A DNA stretch of 64,000 bases. Source: CALZIK01 sp945787635. Its GTDB lineage: Bacteria > Acidobacteriota > Thermoanaerobaculia > Multivoradales > JAHEKO01. Numbering within the stretch: position 1 is the stretch's first letter; every line of letters starts with the position of its first letter. This document shows, one piece after another, positions 36,101 through 44,403 of this stretch. A program made the position numbers and the translations under genes. The stretch is taken from NCBI GenBank assembly GCA_947259725.1, contig CAMYNM010000013.1, forward strand, positions 1 to 64,000, given 5' to 3'. The notes under the pieces were generated by a model. The model did not search any database and was not told the DNA's origin. It saw only the letters and a program-made list of their open reading frames with translations.

Positions 36101-36224
36101 GAGGGAGCGCGGCGAGCTCGATGCCGCGCGCGAGCTCTACAAAACGTTTCTCGACTACTGGGAGAACGGCGATACCGACCGCTCGCAAGTCGCTCGGGCG
36201 CGGGAGTTTCTGGCTCGATCCTAG
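33198..36224 (+). CDS. Ser/Thr protein kinase with TolB-like and TPR sensor domains
   Basis: 1008 aa from the ATG at 33198 (an ATG at 33183 is also possible). Kinase domain at about 5-270: glycine loop LGHGGMGEVYLAED, VALKVL Lys, HRDLKPANVMV, DFGLAKP, and GTVPYMSPEQ activation segment. A single transmembrane helix (AAGVAVIVAVVLIGLKLA) lies near residue 325. It is followed outside by a TolB/FlgO-like domain starting IAVMFFDNLSGD, then many TPR-like helical repeats (EHYRKAVEADPEFAMAWAKL and onward). This layout is widespread in Acidobacteriota and relatives and implies sensing outside with phosphorylation inside. Targets unknown. Confidence 0.93.
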   Translation: MIGSTLAHYKITAKLGHGGMGEVYLAEDTRLKRKVALKVLSADVAGDADRLARFQREAETVAGLNHPNIVTLYSVESEEEVHFITMELVEGRTLDEIIAPEGLSLEKVFELAIPFADALSAAHERGIIHRDLKPANVMVTDEGRVKVLDFGLAKPVEEPGSEEEATQLLTEEGRVLGTVPYMSPEQVKGQPLDRRSDIFSMGVMLYEMATGSRPFQGETSAELISSILRDEPAPVSEVKVDLPHHLGRVIRHCLEKNPKRRYQSALDIRNELVDLRREVESGSVVSESAIGSVSTSALPAAKAHPDGEQPTTSRTGRKSWWMQAAGVAVIVAVVLIGLKLAQGSRDSDNVSSRSGAMAADTSDKPSIAVMFFDNLSGDPNLDWLRNGLTDMLVTDLSQSPDLRVLSTNRVYQILSDMKKLDERIASFEVIREVAEQASADKVILGSFAKLGETIRISITIQEAATGEILKSDSVDASAQEDIFARIDDLSRGIRHSIRLPGKPTVVADRNLAEVSTQSVEAYRHYMEAERLHYESRDLEAIEHYRKAVEADPEFAMAWAKLSTAYSNTGRQAEGIEYAERAIEHLDRLTEPERAYIEGRYYGRTLATFGRAIETYNATLAKYPHLTSLANNVGILYSSVWLYEEAIAAFEGALVHGDRFPGTHGGLAEAHFSLGETAEASAVLDRFLAENPTQFTGYLYRAEMKLAMGDIAGAKADLERVEELQPGYFALEFSRYAIGVLERDWDRVSESIEKLRALPFAFAKAAAYGLEINKLFYLGNWTEAIALIEPAIEAWGGPSVQRAGVLLNIAMGFYLNGEAEPALRYARAAREEGRDDAPDYLAHGIEALAHQALGQERRADLLIEELARRAQAVPGHTLEFWLHETRGRLALARGATGEGIAELEKAEALLPSFDQNSCRVWFALGDAYLEAGRSRDAEARFRKILESNSARAFSGAEYVRSHLRLAELLRERGELDAARELYKTFLDYWENGDTDRSQVARAREFLARS

Positions 36225-36266
36225 GCTCGGGCGAGACTGACCCTTCGAGCGACTCGATCACAGCGG

Positions 36267-36295
36267 TTGACGTGACGTTATGAGAGCCGTAACGA
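36267..36295 (+). promoter_or_regulatory. Candidate sigma70-type promoter for the NBR1-Ig gene
   Basis: TTGACG (36267-36272), 17 bp, TAACGA (36290-36295), which predicts a 5' leader of about 80 nt before the ATG at 36384. Moderate match only. A second TAAGAT box downstream is an alternative. Confidence 0.4.
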
Positions 36296-36383
36296 GGGTG
36301 ATCGAGGCTCGCGATAAGATTCCCGTAACGCGAGAGCAAGCCCCGCCTCTTCTGGGCGGCGGCAGAATTCATAGGAGTCGAAA

Positions 36384-37166
36384 ATGTTGAAGAGACTAAC
36401 GCAGAGATCGGTGCCTTTGTTGGCAGCGATCGTTCTGGCGACGCCGGTTTCGGCGCAGCTCAATCGCTTCGCGCAGGGTTTCAACTCGGCGATGCCCGAG
36501 GGGACCTGGCCCGAGGCGGTGATGTGCGGCGAGCCCTTTACGGTCGACGTCACGATGACCAACCCGCACCGGGCGCCGTGGACCGAGGCGGAGTTCCACA
36601 AGCTGGGGCCGCTCATGGGCGACAAAGAGCCCTTCCGACCGGACGGCCTCCGGGTCAAGATGCCGGACGGCACCAGCGTTCCCTACGGCGGCAAGCACAC
36701 TTTTACTCTCGAGCTGACCGCTCCCGAGGAGGCGGGCACCTACGAGACCCAGTGGTCGATGATGCAGAAGGGCGAGCCCTACGGCATTCCGATCAAGAAG
36801 TCGATCCGTGTCTACTGCGACCACGTCGAGCTCGGGCGAGCGCTGTTTCCAGAAGAGGTCGCCTGCGGCGAGTCCTTCACCGCGGAGGTCCGGATGAAGA
36901 ACGCGGGCAAGTCGGCCTGGACCGAGGCCAGGTTCTACAAGTTGGGGCCGGTGATGGGCGAGAAGGAGCCGTTTCGACCCGACGGGCACAAGTTCAAGAT
37001 GCCGGACGGCACCGAAGTAGTCCCGGGCGATAAGTACGTCTTCGAGCTCGAGCTGACCGCCCCTGCGACCAACGGCACCTACGAGACCAAGTGGGTGATG
37101 ATGCAGGGCGGCACACCCTTCGGCGAGGAGATCTCGAGGACCATCCAGGTCAAGTGCAAGAGATAG
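36384..37166 (+). CDS. Exported protein with two tandem NBR1-type Ig-like domains
   Basis: 260 aa: signal peptide (LLAAIVLATPVSA) and two homologous domains of about 105 residues. Each has a Cys-Gly-Glu opening, PWTEAEFHKLGPLMG or AWTEARFYKLGPVMG, a PDGT turn, and a closing ELTAPEEAGTYETQW or ELTAPATNGTYETKW followed by MMQ. This Trp-rich pattern is that of bacterial NBR1-like Ig domains, usually seen as adhesive or ligand-binding modules on larger enzymes. Here they stand alone. The gene has a candidate promoter and a strong terminator, so it is an independent unit. A ribosome binding site (AGGAG) precedes the ATG. Confidence 0.83.
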   Translation: MLKRLTQRSVPLLAAIVLATPVSAQLNRFAQGFNSAMPEGTWPEAVMCGEPFTVDVTMTNPHRAPWTEAEFHKLGPLMGDKEPFRPDGLRVKMPDGTSVPYGGKHTFTLELTAPEEAGTYETQWSMMQKGEPYGIPIKKSIRVYCDHVELGRALFPEEVACGESFTAEVRMKNAGKSAWTEARFYKLGPVMGEKEPFRPDGHKFKMPDGTEVVPGDKYVFELELTAPATNGTYETKWVMMQGGTPFGEEISRTIQVKCKR

Positions 37167-37196
37167 CCCGGGTAGCGACCGCACGCGCGGTGCGCC

Positions 37197-37225
37197 AAGG
37201 CGGAGCTCGGCTCCGCCTTTTTTTT
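37197..37225 (+). terminator. Rho-independent terminator
   Basis: A perfect 10-bp stem (37197-37206 with 37210-37219) with a TCG loop, running into eight consecutive T residues (37218-37225), 30 bp after the NBR1-Ig stop codon. The best intrinsic terminator in the window. Confidence 0.93.
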
Positions 37226-37236
37226 GCGAGCGCTAC

Positions 37237-38319
37237 TCAGGCTCGCCGCGTCTCGAGTCCCCCTACCGTAACCCCCTCGAGGTTGTCGACGAAGTCCGAG
37301 CCGAAGGCCTGAGACGGCGTCCATGCGCCGGGCGGTACATCTCCCTCGAGCACCCGACGGGCGCATTCGACCGATGAGACCGCGGTGAACGCGTAGCCCT
37401 CCGGTGTCTCCAGAGTCGAGCTGACGCGCTCGCCGGAAGGGTTCGCGACTTCGCCCCAGAGGAAGGTGCGCGCGGAGTTCCTGGTTTCCGAGTCCGGCCC
37501 GGTCACGGTCTTGTCGATTCGCCACTCGAGGAAGCGCTTCACGGCCCGCAATCCGGCGAGCGGCAGGAAGGCCCGGAGCCGCCGCGCCCGCCGGATGGCC
37601 GCCGGTGACTGCCCGGTGTAGACCCGGATGTTGGGAATCCCGGTGGAATGAAACGCCGTCGACACGTCTCCCCACGGAATGGTCATCGCCCACCGGGGAC
37701 CGCAAGAGAACTCGATCTCCTTCGCGTCCCAGGCGAGGGGCACGGGTCTGATCCGGCCGTCCTTGCGGATGGCCCCGGCATCGGGAAGCGCCGCGATCAT
37801 GGTCTTGAGCGTGCCCCGGCTGGCCGAGCCCCCGCTCGCGGTGAAGGCGAGCTCGAGGTGGGTCGCATCGGGCAGGGCTTGCGACAGCCGGGCCGCCAGG
37901 CAGTCGGTCGGCACAACGTCGAAGCCGACCCCGGGCATAAGCGCGATGCCGGCGTTCTCGGCTTCTCGGTGCCGCGCGAGCACGCTCTCGAAGACCGCGA
38001 TCTCGCCGGTGATGTCGAGATAGTGGGCTCCGGTTGCAAGGCAGGCCGCGACCATCGGGGCGCTGGTGCGAACGAAGGGTCCGGCGCAGTGCAGCACGCA
38101 ATCGACGTCCTGGAGCGTGCGCTCGAGCCCTCTGCGATCGGCGAGGTCGGCCGAACGCCAGGGCAGGTCGTGCTCACCGGCCATCGCCTCGACGCGCTCT
38201 GGGCTCCGGCCCGCGAGGATCGGCGTCATTCCCCGCCGCCGGGCCTCCTCGACCGTCAACCGGCCGGTGTAGCCGGTCGCGCCGTAGATCATCCAGTTCA
38301 AAACCGCCACGAGGAGCAT
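37237..38319 (-). CDS. Saccharopine dehydrogenase NADP-binding family oxidoreductase (trans-acting enoyl reductase-like)
   Basis: 360 aa. N-terminal Rossmann motif IYGATGYTGRLTVEEARRRG with LAGRSPERVEAMA, then CAGPFVRTSAPMVAACLATGAHYLDITGE. This arrangement is shared by saccharopine-dehydrogenase-like and mycobacterial trans-acting enoyl reductase proteins. The real substrate is unknown; lipid or amino-acid reductions are both seen in the family. The start ATG at 38319 leaves 27 bp to the divergent yceH gene. Confidence 0.87.
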   Translation of the reverse strand: MLLVAVLNWMIYGATGYTGRLTVEEARRRGMTPILAGRSPERVEAMAGEHDLPWRSADLADRRGLERTLQDVDCVLHCAGPFVRTSAPMVAACLATGAHYLDITGEIAVFESVLARHREAENAGIALMPGVGFDVVPTDCLAARLSQALPDATHLELAFTASGGSASRGTLKTMIAALPDAGAIRKDGRIRPVPLAWDAKEIEFSCGPRWAMTIPWGDVSTAFHSTGIPNIRVYTGQSPAAIRRARRLRAFLPLAGLRAVKRFLEWRIDKTVTGPDSETRNSARTFLWGEVANPSGERVSSTLETPEGYAFTAVSSVECARRVLEGDVPPGAWTPSQAFGSDFVDNLEGVTVGGLETRRA

Positions 38320-38346
38320 TGTAGTTCGGGTAAGGTATCCCGGATC

Positions 38347-38988
38347 ATGAAGATCATCGACGATCTCGACCCGGTCCAGACCCGCGTTTTGGGAGCTCTC
38401 TTGGAGAAGGAGCAGGCGACGCCTGACTACTACCCTTTGACGGTCAACGCTCTGATCGCCGCCTGCAATCAGAAGAGCAACCGCGAGCCGGTGACCGAGC
38501 TCACCGAAACCGAGATCGTCGAGACCCTGGACGGCCTGGCCGCCGACACGCTCGTCTGGCGCAGCGACGGAGCGCGGGTCGAGCGCTGGCGCCAGTCGAT
38601 CAGCCGCAGGCTCGAGCTCGACCCCGAGGAGAGGGCGGTCCTGACGCTGCTCATGCTGCGTGGACCCCAGACCGTCGGCGAGCTGCGTACGCGCAGCTCA
38701 CGCCTCCATCAATTCGAGAGCCTGAGCGAGATCGAGCAAGCGCTCGATCGACTACGCACCGAAGGGCGTGAGCTGGTCGTCGAGCTACCGCGCCGTCCGG
38801 GACAGAAAGAGAATCGCTGGGCCCAGGTCCTGAGCGGCCCGGTCGAGGAGCCGGCGCCTGCAGTCGGAGCGCCGACCCGCTCGAGGCTCCCAGGGCTCGA
38901 GGAGCGGATCGCCTCTCTCGAGTCCCGGGTCGAGGAACTGGCCGCGCGGCTCGAGCGCCTCGGCGCCCCGGGCGATAGTCGCGACTGA
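38347..38988 (+). CDS. YceH-family protein (DUF480)
   Basis: 213 aa. The winged-helix-like DUF480 core is clear: VLGALLEKEQATPDYYPLTVNALI, ACNQKSNREPV, and LLMLRGPQTVGELRTRS. A short C-terminal coiled coil (LEERIASLESRVEELAARLERL) ends it. Function unknown; the fold suggests nucleic-acid or protein binding. The ATG at 38347 begins exactly at the conserved N-terminus. The frame stays open for 700 bp upstream, but that part lies antisense to the reductase gene and is not coding. Confidence 0.9.
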   Translation: MKIIDDLDPVQTRVLGALLEKEQATPDYYPLTVNALIAACNQKSNREPVTELTETEIVETLDGLAADTLVWRSDGARVERWRQSISRRLELDPEERAVLTLLMLRGPQTVGELRTRSSRLHQFESLSEIEQALDRLRTEGRELVVELPRRPGQKENRWAQVLSGPVEEPAPAVGAPTRSRLPGLEERIASLESRVEELAARLERLGAPGDSRD

Positions 38989-38996
38989 TCAGCCGA

Positions 38997-39263
38997 TCAG
39001 ACGCCGAAGTCCTCCGGGGGCACTCCGAGGAGATCGCAGAGAGCTCGGACCGTGCTCGGTGAGAGGGCCTCGTCGCCGTCCATCCTGGTCAGAGAAAGCG
39101 AGGACAGGTCCACGGCGTCCCCGAAGGTGTGCTCGACCTGACGGGCGAACTCGGCGAGCGTGGGGCGCCTCCAATCACGAAGCAGCTTGTCTTCGAACGA
39201 GCGCCGCGGGCGCCGGGGAATGACGCTGGGAAGCGTGTGCTGGAATCCTGTGGATTGGCGCAT
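38997..39263 (-). CDS. Small protein with a possible XRE-like helix-turn-helix
   Basis: 88 aa. The C-terminal part (SLTRMDGDEALSPSTVRALCDLLGVPPEDFGV) has the shape of a Cro/C1-type helix-turn-helix end, but the match is weak. The ATG at 39263 follows a good GGAAGGGAG sequence at 7 nt, which supports real translation. Downstream and convergent with yceH (8 bp between stops). Could be a small regulator; low certainty. Confidence 0.55.
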   Translation of the reverse strand: MRQSTGFQHTLPSVIPRRPRRSFEDKLLRDWRRPTLAEFARQVEHTFGDAVDLSSLSLTRMDGDEALSPSTVRALCDLLGVPPEDFGV

Positions 39264-39419
39264 GATGCTGCTCCCTTCCTTCTCATGAATACGGGGCTTC
39301 GGCGAAGCGGGCTCTCTTGCTAGATCTGATCTGGACGCGGTTCATGTAGCTGAGCCGCGCCTTCACCTCTGTAGTTTGAACTTGCATATTGCGGGCCAGC
39401 CTCCGACAATCAGCCCGCG

Positions 39420-40184
39420 ATGATCCCGATTCGAGACGAGAATCCGACCCTCCGGCCACCGTACGCGACGCTGGCGCTCGTGGCCGCGAACGTTGTTGTA
39501 TGGCTCGTGATCCAGGGAGGCGGTCTCGGACCGGTCCTGGCCGAGTCGATCTGCAGCTACGGCCTCATCCCGGGAGAGCTTCTGGGCAAGCTTCCCTCAG
39601 GCTCGGCGATCCAACTCGGCGGTGGACTCCTCTGCCCGGTGGACGCCTCGGGAGCCTGGTGGACCGCGGTCAGCTCGATGTTCATGCACGGTGGTTGGAT
39701 GCATCTGATTGGCAATCTCTGGTTTCTGTGGGTTTTCGGAAACAACGTCGAGGACGTGATGGGGCGAGCCAAGTTCGTCGTCTTCTATCTGCTCTGCGGC
39801 TTTGCCGCCGATGCGGCGCAAATCCTGTCGAACCCGGACAGCGCGATTCCAATGGTCGGAGCCTCGGGCGCGATCGGCGGCGTGATGGGCGCTTATGCCG
39901 TGCTTTTTCCCAAGGTCCGGGTGCACACCCTCCTGATTCTGGGATTCCTGGTGCGGATGATCAGCGTGCCGGCTTGGGGAATGCTGGGTTATTGGTTCGG
40001 CTTTCAGGTGATCATGGGTCTGCCCAGCCTCGGCAGTGAAGCGGGTGGGGTTGCGTTCTGGGCTCACGTCGGCGGATTCTTGGCGGGCGTGGTCCTGGTT
40101 CTCGCGTTCCGGAGTCCGCGTCTGGTCGCTGCCCACCGCCGCCTGACCTCGCGCTCCGCGCCGCAATTCCGCGGTTGGCCGTGA
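39420..40184 (+). CDS. Rhomboid-family intramembrane serine protease
   Basis: 254 aa, six or more helices. The catalytic Ser is in GASGAIGGVMGAY and the His in FWAHVGGFLAGVV. MFMHGGWMHLIGNLWFLWVFG is the family's helix 2 block with the conserved His/Asn. Cleaves membrane proteins within the bilayer; substrates unknown. 20 bp upstream of the rarD-like gene on the same strand. Confidence 0.94.
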   Translation: MIPIRDENPTLRPPYATLALVAANVVVWLVIQGGGLGPVLAESICSYGLIPGELLGKLPSGSAIQLGGGLLCPVDASGAWWTAVSSMFMHGGWMHLIGNLWFLWVFGNNVEDVMGRAKFVVFYLLCGFAADAAQILSNPDSAIPMVGASGAIGGVMGAYAVLFPKVRVHTLLILGFLVRMISVPAWGMLGYWFGFQVIMGLPSLGSEAGGVAFWAHVGGFLAGVVLVLAFRSPRLVAAHRRLTSRSAPQFRGWP

Positions 40185-40204
40185 TGCGCGGGCGCTAGAG
40201 CCCC

Positions 40205-41098
40205 TTGCGAACCGATCCGAGAGGCCTGGCGCTCACCCTGGGCGCGTTCCTGATCTGGGGCCTGAGCCCGGTGTTCTGGAAGCTTCTGATCGCCGTTCCT
40301 TCAAGTCAATTGCTCGCCCACCGAATCCTGTGGGCGGCGCTCATGCTGCTCGTGCTGATGTTCGTCCAGAGCCGTTGGAGCGAGGTGCGCCGGGTGCTCG
40401 GCTCGCGCAGGGTGGTTCTGACACTCCTGGCCACGACCTTTCTTATCGGCTCGAACTGGCTGCTCTACATCTGGGCGATCGTCAGCGACCGGATTCTCCA
40501 GGCCAGTCTCGGCTATTACATCAATCCCCTGGTCACCGTGGTGCTCGCGATGGTCTTCGTCAAGGAGCGGCTCAATCGCACGCAATGGTGGTGCATCGCC
40601 CTGGCATCGGCCGGAATCACGCTGCTGGTGTGGAGACAGAGCGAGTTACCGTGGATCGCGTTGGTTCTCGCGGTGACCTTCGGTTTCTACGGTCTGCTGC
40701 GCAAACAGGTAGGAGCCGAGGCGGAGGTCGGGCTCTTCGTCGAGACCTCGGTGCTCCTACCCTTGGTCCTCGGCTATCTGATCTGGCTCGAGAAGACGGG
40801 CCTGGGTGCGATGGGGCACAGCGGCGTCGCCATCGACGCGCTGTTGGTCGCCTCGGGTCTGATCACCGCGGTGCCGCTTCTGCTCTTCACCCACGGCGCC
40901 CGGAGAATTCCACTCTCGACCGTGGGGTTTCTTCAGTTCTTCGCTCCGACTCTTCAGTTTTTGCTGGCGGTCTTTCTCTATCGGGAGCCGTTCACGGCGA
41001 TGCACTTGGCGGCGTTTTCGCTCATCTGGGCGTCTCTTGCGCTTTTCAGCTGGGATCTTCGCCGGCGATGGCGCAGGCGCCGGCTGCCAGCGATCTGA
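40205..41098 (+). CDS. RarD-type EamA/DMT-superfamily transporter
   Basis: 297 aa with ten helices. FLIWGLSPVFWKLL, QLLAHRILWAALML, ASLGYYINPLVTVVLAMVF and GALRRIPLS-like text (GARRIPLSTVGFLQFFAPTLQFLL) match RarD closely. TTG start, 20 bp after the rhomboid stop. Probable metabolite exporter; the substrate of RarD homologues is not known with certainty. Confidence 0.9.
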   Translation: MRTDPRGLALTLGAFLIWGLSPVFWKLLIAVPSSQLLAHRILWAALMLLVLMFVQSRWSEVRRVLGSRRVVLTLLATTFLIGSNWLLYIWAIVSDRILQASLGYYINPLVTVVLAMVFVKERLNRTQWWCIALASAGITLLVWRQSELPWIALVLAVTFGFYGLLRKQVGAEAEVGLFVETSVLLPLVLGYLIWLEKTGLGAMGHSGVAIDALLVASGLITAVPLLLFTHGARRIPLSTVGFLQFFAPTLQFLLAVFLYREPFTAMHLAAFSLIWASLALFSWDLRRRWRRRRLPAI

Positions 41099-41099
41099 G

Positions 41100-41960
41100 C
41101 TAGCCCGCGAACGCGACTTGAGGCAGCAGGATGATGCCGTGCGCGATGGAACTGGCAAACACCGCGCCGGTCTTCGCGCGGACGAATCCGAAGATGCAGC
41201 CGACGGCGCCGGTCCAGAGCGCCCATGGCCAATCACCGCCGGTCGAACTCATGATCGGGTGGAAGAGACCAAAGAGCACGCCCGCAACCAGCAGCCCCGG
41301 GCCGAAGCTGGTGTGGAACAGGCGGTAGGTTGTCCCAAAGACATCGTCGAGTCGTCCCTGTAGGTAGCCGCGAAAGAAGAACTCTTCGAGAAGCGCCACG
41401 AAGAGCAGCACGTAGATCGTCCGGGTCAAGAGCGGCGCCCGGGCGTGAACCAGGGCACCGACTGCGAGGCCCGCGGCGAGGGCGCCCGCGTAGAGGAGCA
41501 CCGAATGCGCGCCAACGGCCTGTGGAGCAAGCGAAGGCCGCTTGGAGATCGTCCACAGCGCCAGAAGCCCGGCGAGGGCGAAGCCCGAGGCTAGGATTCC
41601 CGCGCCGGGCCAGCTCTTGGGCTCGAGCCCGAGGCTCATGGTCACCGGAAAAAGCATCGTGGCCGGAAGCAGAACGCTTCCGACGATCGCGCCGACCTTG
41701 GCGTGGTAGCCGAGTCTGTTGCTCGCCAGAGCGTAGCTGTTCGAACCGGTGCCACTTCGCAGAAGGGCGACGGCCGGCAGTGCCAGAAAGAGAAGACCGT
41801 TTGAGAGAAAAGAAGCGCCCAGCTTGGCCTGCTGCCAGTCCATGAATCCGGTGCTTCGGAAAGTGCGGCCGATGATGACGAAGCTCACGAGCACGGCAAC
41901 GACCTCGACCAGGGCCGGCACCCTGCGCGTCTCGGACGGAGGATCGGTCATTCGGCCCAT
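41100..41960 (-). CDS. CPBP-family intramembrane metalloprotease (Abi/CAAX type)
   Basis: 286 aa, multi-helix. The CPBP motifs are present: EEFFFRGYLQGRL (paired Glu and Arg), VLFGLFHPIM (first His) and SSIAHGIILLPQ (second His). Bacterial members act in membrane-protein processing or bacteriocin self-immunity; the role here is unknown. Convergent with rarD with one base between stops. Start at 41960, with an alternative ATG three codons later. Confidence 0.88.
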   Translation of the reverse strand: MGRMTDPPSETRRVPALVEVVAVLVSFVIIGRTFRSTGFMDWQQAKLGASFLSNGLLFLALPAVALLRSGTGSNSYALASNRLGYHAKVGAIVGSVLLPATMLFPVTMSLGLEPKSWPGAGILASGFALAGLLALWTISKRPSLAPQAVGAHSVLLYAGALAAGLAVGALVHARAPLLTRTIYVLLFVALLEEFFFRGYLQGRLDDVFGTTYRLFHTSFGPGLLVAGVLFGLFHPIMSSTGGDWPWALWTGAVGCIFGFVRAKTGAVFASSIAHGIILLPQVAFAG

Positions 41961-42005
41961 GCTAACCTTTCGCTCGGCATAACGAATCCCGAAGGAGGCT
42001 CGAAC

Positions 42006-42956
42006 GTGGCCAACATCACGATCGGTAGTGGGACGACGCGCAGCTTGAACACGGTTCAGGCGTTCTTGCGCCTGGTCATTTTCCTGTTCTCGCTGGCCGT
42101 GTTCTTCGGCCTGACCATTCTGCTTTCCGGAATCATGACGGCGGTCGCGCCGTTCTTGGGTCCCGCGACGCTGGCCGTCGGCGGCTTCGTGTCGCTGATC
42201 CTGGCGATCATGGTCAGCCGCACGCTCTACGTCATTCCCGAGTACGAGCGGGTGGTTCTTCTGCGACTGGGCAAGTTCGTCGGGGTCAAGGGCCCGGGGC
42301 TTTTCTGGGTCATCCCCTATCCGCCTTTCTTTCGCTCGGTTGCCGCCATTCTGGACATCCGGGTGCAGACGCGCATCATCAAGGCCGCCGAGACCCTCAC
42401 CAGGGACAACGTGCCGGTGGGCACCGAGGCGGTGATCTTCATGCGGGTCGAGGATCCCGAGCGCGCCGCGCTGCGGGTTGCGAACTACAACGAGGCGGTG
42501 TTCCAGGCTGCGAACAGCGCGCTAAAAGACACCGTCGGCACGATGGATCTGAGCGACTTGCTCGGGGATCGGCAGACGGTATCCGACAAGCTCAAGAAGA
42601 TCATCGATTCGGCTGCCGCTTCCTTCGGTGTGGACGTCACCTCGGTCGAGATCACCGACGTTCACGTGCCTGCAGACCTGATCCAAGAGCTGAGCGTGCT
42701 CGCGCAGTCGCGGCGCGCGGCGCAAGCCAAGATCGCCGAGGCCGAGGCCGAAAAGCAGATCGCCGAGAAGCTCTCCGAAGCGTCCGAGTCGCTCACCCCG
42801 AGGGCAATGGAGATGTATCGGCTGAACGTTCTCGAGCGCCTCGGCCGCGAGGAAGGCAGCCAAATCGTGGTCTACGGTCTGGGTGGTCGCGGCGACGACA
42901 TGGAGACCACGATCAGCGCCGCGGCCGCCGGCTCGACGGTGGGCCGGCCCGGCTAA
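42006..42956 (+). CDS. Slipin/stomatin-like SPFH membrane protein
   Basis: 316 aa. Two hydrophobic N-terminal segments (LVIFLFSLAVFFGLTILL and LAVGGFVSLILAIMV) anchor it. The SPFH domain begins YVIPEYERVVLLRLGKF and continues with IKAAETLTRDNVPVGTEAV. A coiled coil with AEAEAEKQIAEKL follows. It is closer to classic slipins than the Band-7 protein at 8844. GTG start after an AAGGAGG site at 7 nt. Convergent 4-bp overlap with the Cys-rich gene. Confidence 0.92.
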   Translation: MANITIGSGTTRSLNTVQAFLRLVIFLFSLAVFFGLTILLSGIMTAVAPFLGPATLAVGGFVSLILAIMVSRTLYVIPEYERVVLLRLGKFVGVKGPGLFWVIPYPPFFRSVAAILDIRVQTRIIKAAETLTRDNVPVGTEAVIFMRVEDPERAALRVANYNEAVFQAANSALKDTVGTMDLSDLLGDRQTVSDKLKKIIDSAAASFGVDVTSVEITDVHVPADLIQELSVLAQSRRAAQAKIAEAEAEKQIAEKLSEASESLTPRAMEMYRLNVLERLGREEGSQIVVYGLGGRGDDMETTISAAAAGSTVGRPG

Positions 42957-43303
42957 TTCTCGCCGGCCTGCCCGGCCGGGATCTCGAGCGTTTCGAGGTG
43001 GTGGATGAAGTCGTCCACCAGAGCTCGAAGAGAGCCCCAGTTCCTTTCGACGATGCGTTCGCTCATCTCGAGATTGATCGCTCGACATCCGCCGAACTGC
43101 TGAAAGGCCAGACAGCGCTCACAGCGGGTGAGATCGTGAGGCTCTCGCTCGCCGGCAGCTTCGCAAAGAGCGCAGATCGCGTTGACTTCGGTCAGCAGTG
43201 CGATCTCGTCCGGGCGGTCGATCATGCCGCGTATCTTGCGCCACAGAACCAGAGTCTCGTCTCTTGCCGTCTGCCAGCTCATTGATGGCTCCGGACTCTT
43301 CAT
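42953..43303 (-). CDS. Small Cys-rich protein of unknown function
   Basis: 116 aa. Five cysteines fall in CALC, RCERC and GGC contexts in the middle of the protein, a likely zinc- or cluster-binding knuckle. The rest is helical. The ATG at 43303 overlaps the stop of the universal-stress gene (ATGA), so it is translated with it. An ATG four codons earlier would increase the overlap. I do not recognise a family. Confidence 0.65.
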   Translation of the reverse strand: MKSPEPSMSWQTARDETLVLWRKIRGMIDRPDEIALLTEVNAICALCEAAGEREPHDLTRCERCLAFQQFGGCRAINLEMSERIVERNWGSLRALVDDFIHHLETLEIPAGQAGEN

Positions 43304-44217
43304 GCCGCCGCCCATTCCGGGGGGTTACGCCGGGCTGCCGAGGACATGAACCACACCGGGCAGTCCGCGCCGTGGAGGACGCCGAGTGTCGTGGTGCCGA
43401 ATAGAAAACGCTTGAGCGGGCTCTTGCCGTGGGCCGGCATCAGGATAAATAGGGCGCCGAGCTCGCGCGCGGCTTTCACGATCCTCGGTACCGGCTCACC
43501 AACCACGACGTCCACCGCCATCCGGTGCGCGAACTCGTCAGGGACAAGGGCTTCGAGCTTGCTGCGTAGGGTCTCGATGCCCAGTGGGCCCTCGGGCTCG
43601 CCGGCGAGATTCGACTTGGGCCGCACGACGTGGAGGAGGTGGATGCCATGCGGCATACGGCGCGCCATAGCCAGAGTAGTGTCGAGGCAGGCGCGCGCCC
43701 GGCTGGAGAAATCGTAGGGAACGAGCATCGACATATGCTCGGGCCGGTCCTTGCCGACGCCGAAGACTCTCTCCGGGCGGTAGCTCTCGCCTATGGTCAG
43801 CACCGTGCACGGTGCCCGAATGATGATTTTTTCGGTGAGTGACTGATGCTCCGCCCCTGAGGGGCCGTGGGTTCCCATGACGATGAGACCGGCCGGCAAG
43901 ACCTTGGCGAGGTGCAGGAGACTGTCGTCGATAGGGCCTCGGGTGAGCTTGGCCTCGTATTCGATACCCTCCGGGATCTTCTTGAACATCTCCTGGATGC
44001 GGCGGACCGCGAGCTCACCCTTTTCTTGCTCTTTCGACTCGTGCTCCTCGGACCACATCCAGCCGACGCCGAGATAGGCCGGCGGCTGGCTCTCGAGATT
44101 GTGCTCGAGGACCAGCTTGGCGTCCGTGCGCCGGCAGATCTCCACGGCGAGTTTCAAGGTTCGCTCTGAAAGGTCGCTGAAGTCGACCGGACAGAGGACG
44201 GTTTCGATCGTGCTCAT
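43300..44217 (-). CDS. Universal stress protein with two UspA domains
   Basis: 305 aa. Domain 1 (about 1-140) starts IETVLCPVDFSDLSERTLKLA and carries the nucleotide-binding tail VMGTHGPSGAEHQSLTEKI. Domain 2 starts SMLVPYDFSSRARACLDTTL and ends LMPAHGKSPLKRFLFGTTT. Both retain GX2GX9G-like signatures, so ATP binding is likely. The ATG at 44217 follows GAGGAAG; the frame extends upstream without support. It lies just beyond the end of the NXR-like operon on the same strand, 186 bp away. Confidence 0.92.
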   Translation of the reverse strand: MSTIETVLCPVDFSDLSERTLKLAVEICRRTDAKLVLEHNLESQPPAYLGVGWMWSEEHESKEQEKGELAVRRIQEMFKKIPEGIEYEAKLTRGPIDDSLLHLAKVLPAGLIVMGTHGPSGAEHQSLTEKIIIRAPCTVLTIGESYRPERVFGVGKDRPEHMSMLVPYDFSSRARACLDTTLAMARRMPHGIHLLHVVRPKSNLAGEPEGPLGIETLRSKLEALVPDEFAHRMAVDVVVGEPVPRIVKAARELGALFILMPAHGKSPLKRFLFGTTTLGVLHGADCPVWFMSSAARRNPPEWAAA

Positions 44218-44403
44218 GTAGCTTCCTCGCGAAAGCGGTTTCTCCTGCATCATCACGGAGGCGGCCGTTGCCGCCAACAGCCGCTCGGGTGGGGGACTCG
44301 GCAACCCACCGGGGTGGTGAAGAGGGCCGGATGCGTTACTCGACCGCCGGAGGCGCGTCGATGAGTGGCCCGTTCTTGGCGGGTGTGTGGCGTCGCGAAA
44401 CGG

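Noticed and set aside
37648..38346. N-terminal extension of the YceH frame
   Set aside because: The upstream part lies antisense to the oxidoreductase gene and lacks homology; DUF480 begins exactly at the ATG at 38347.
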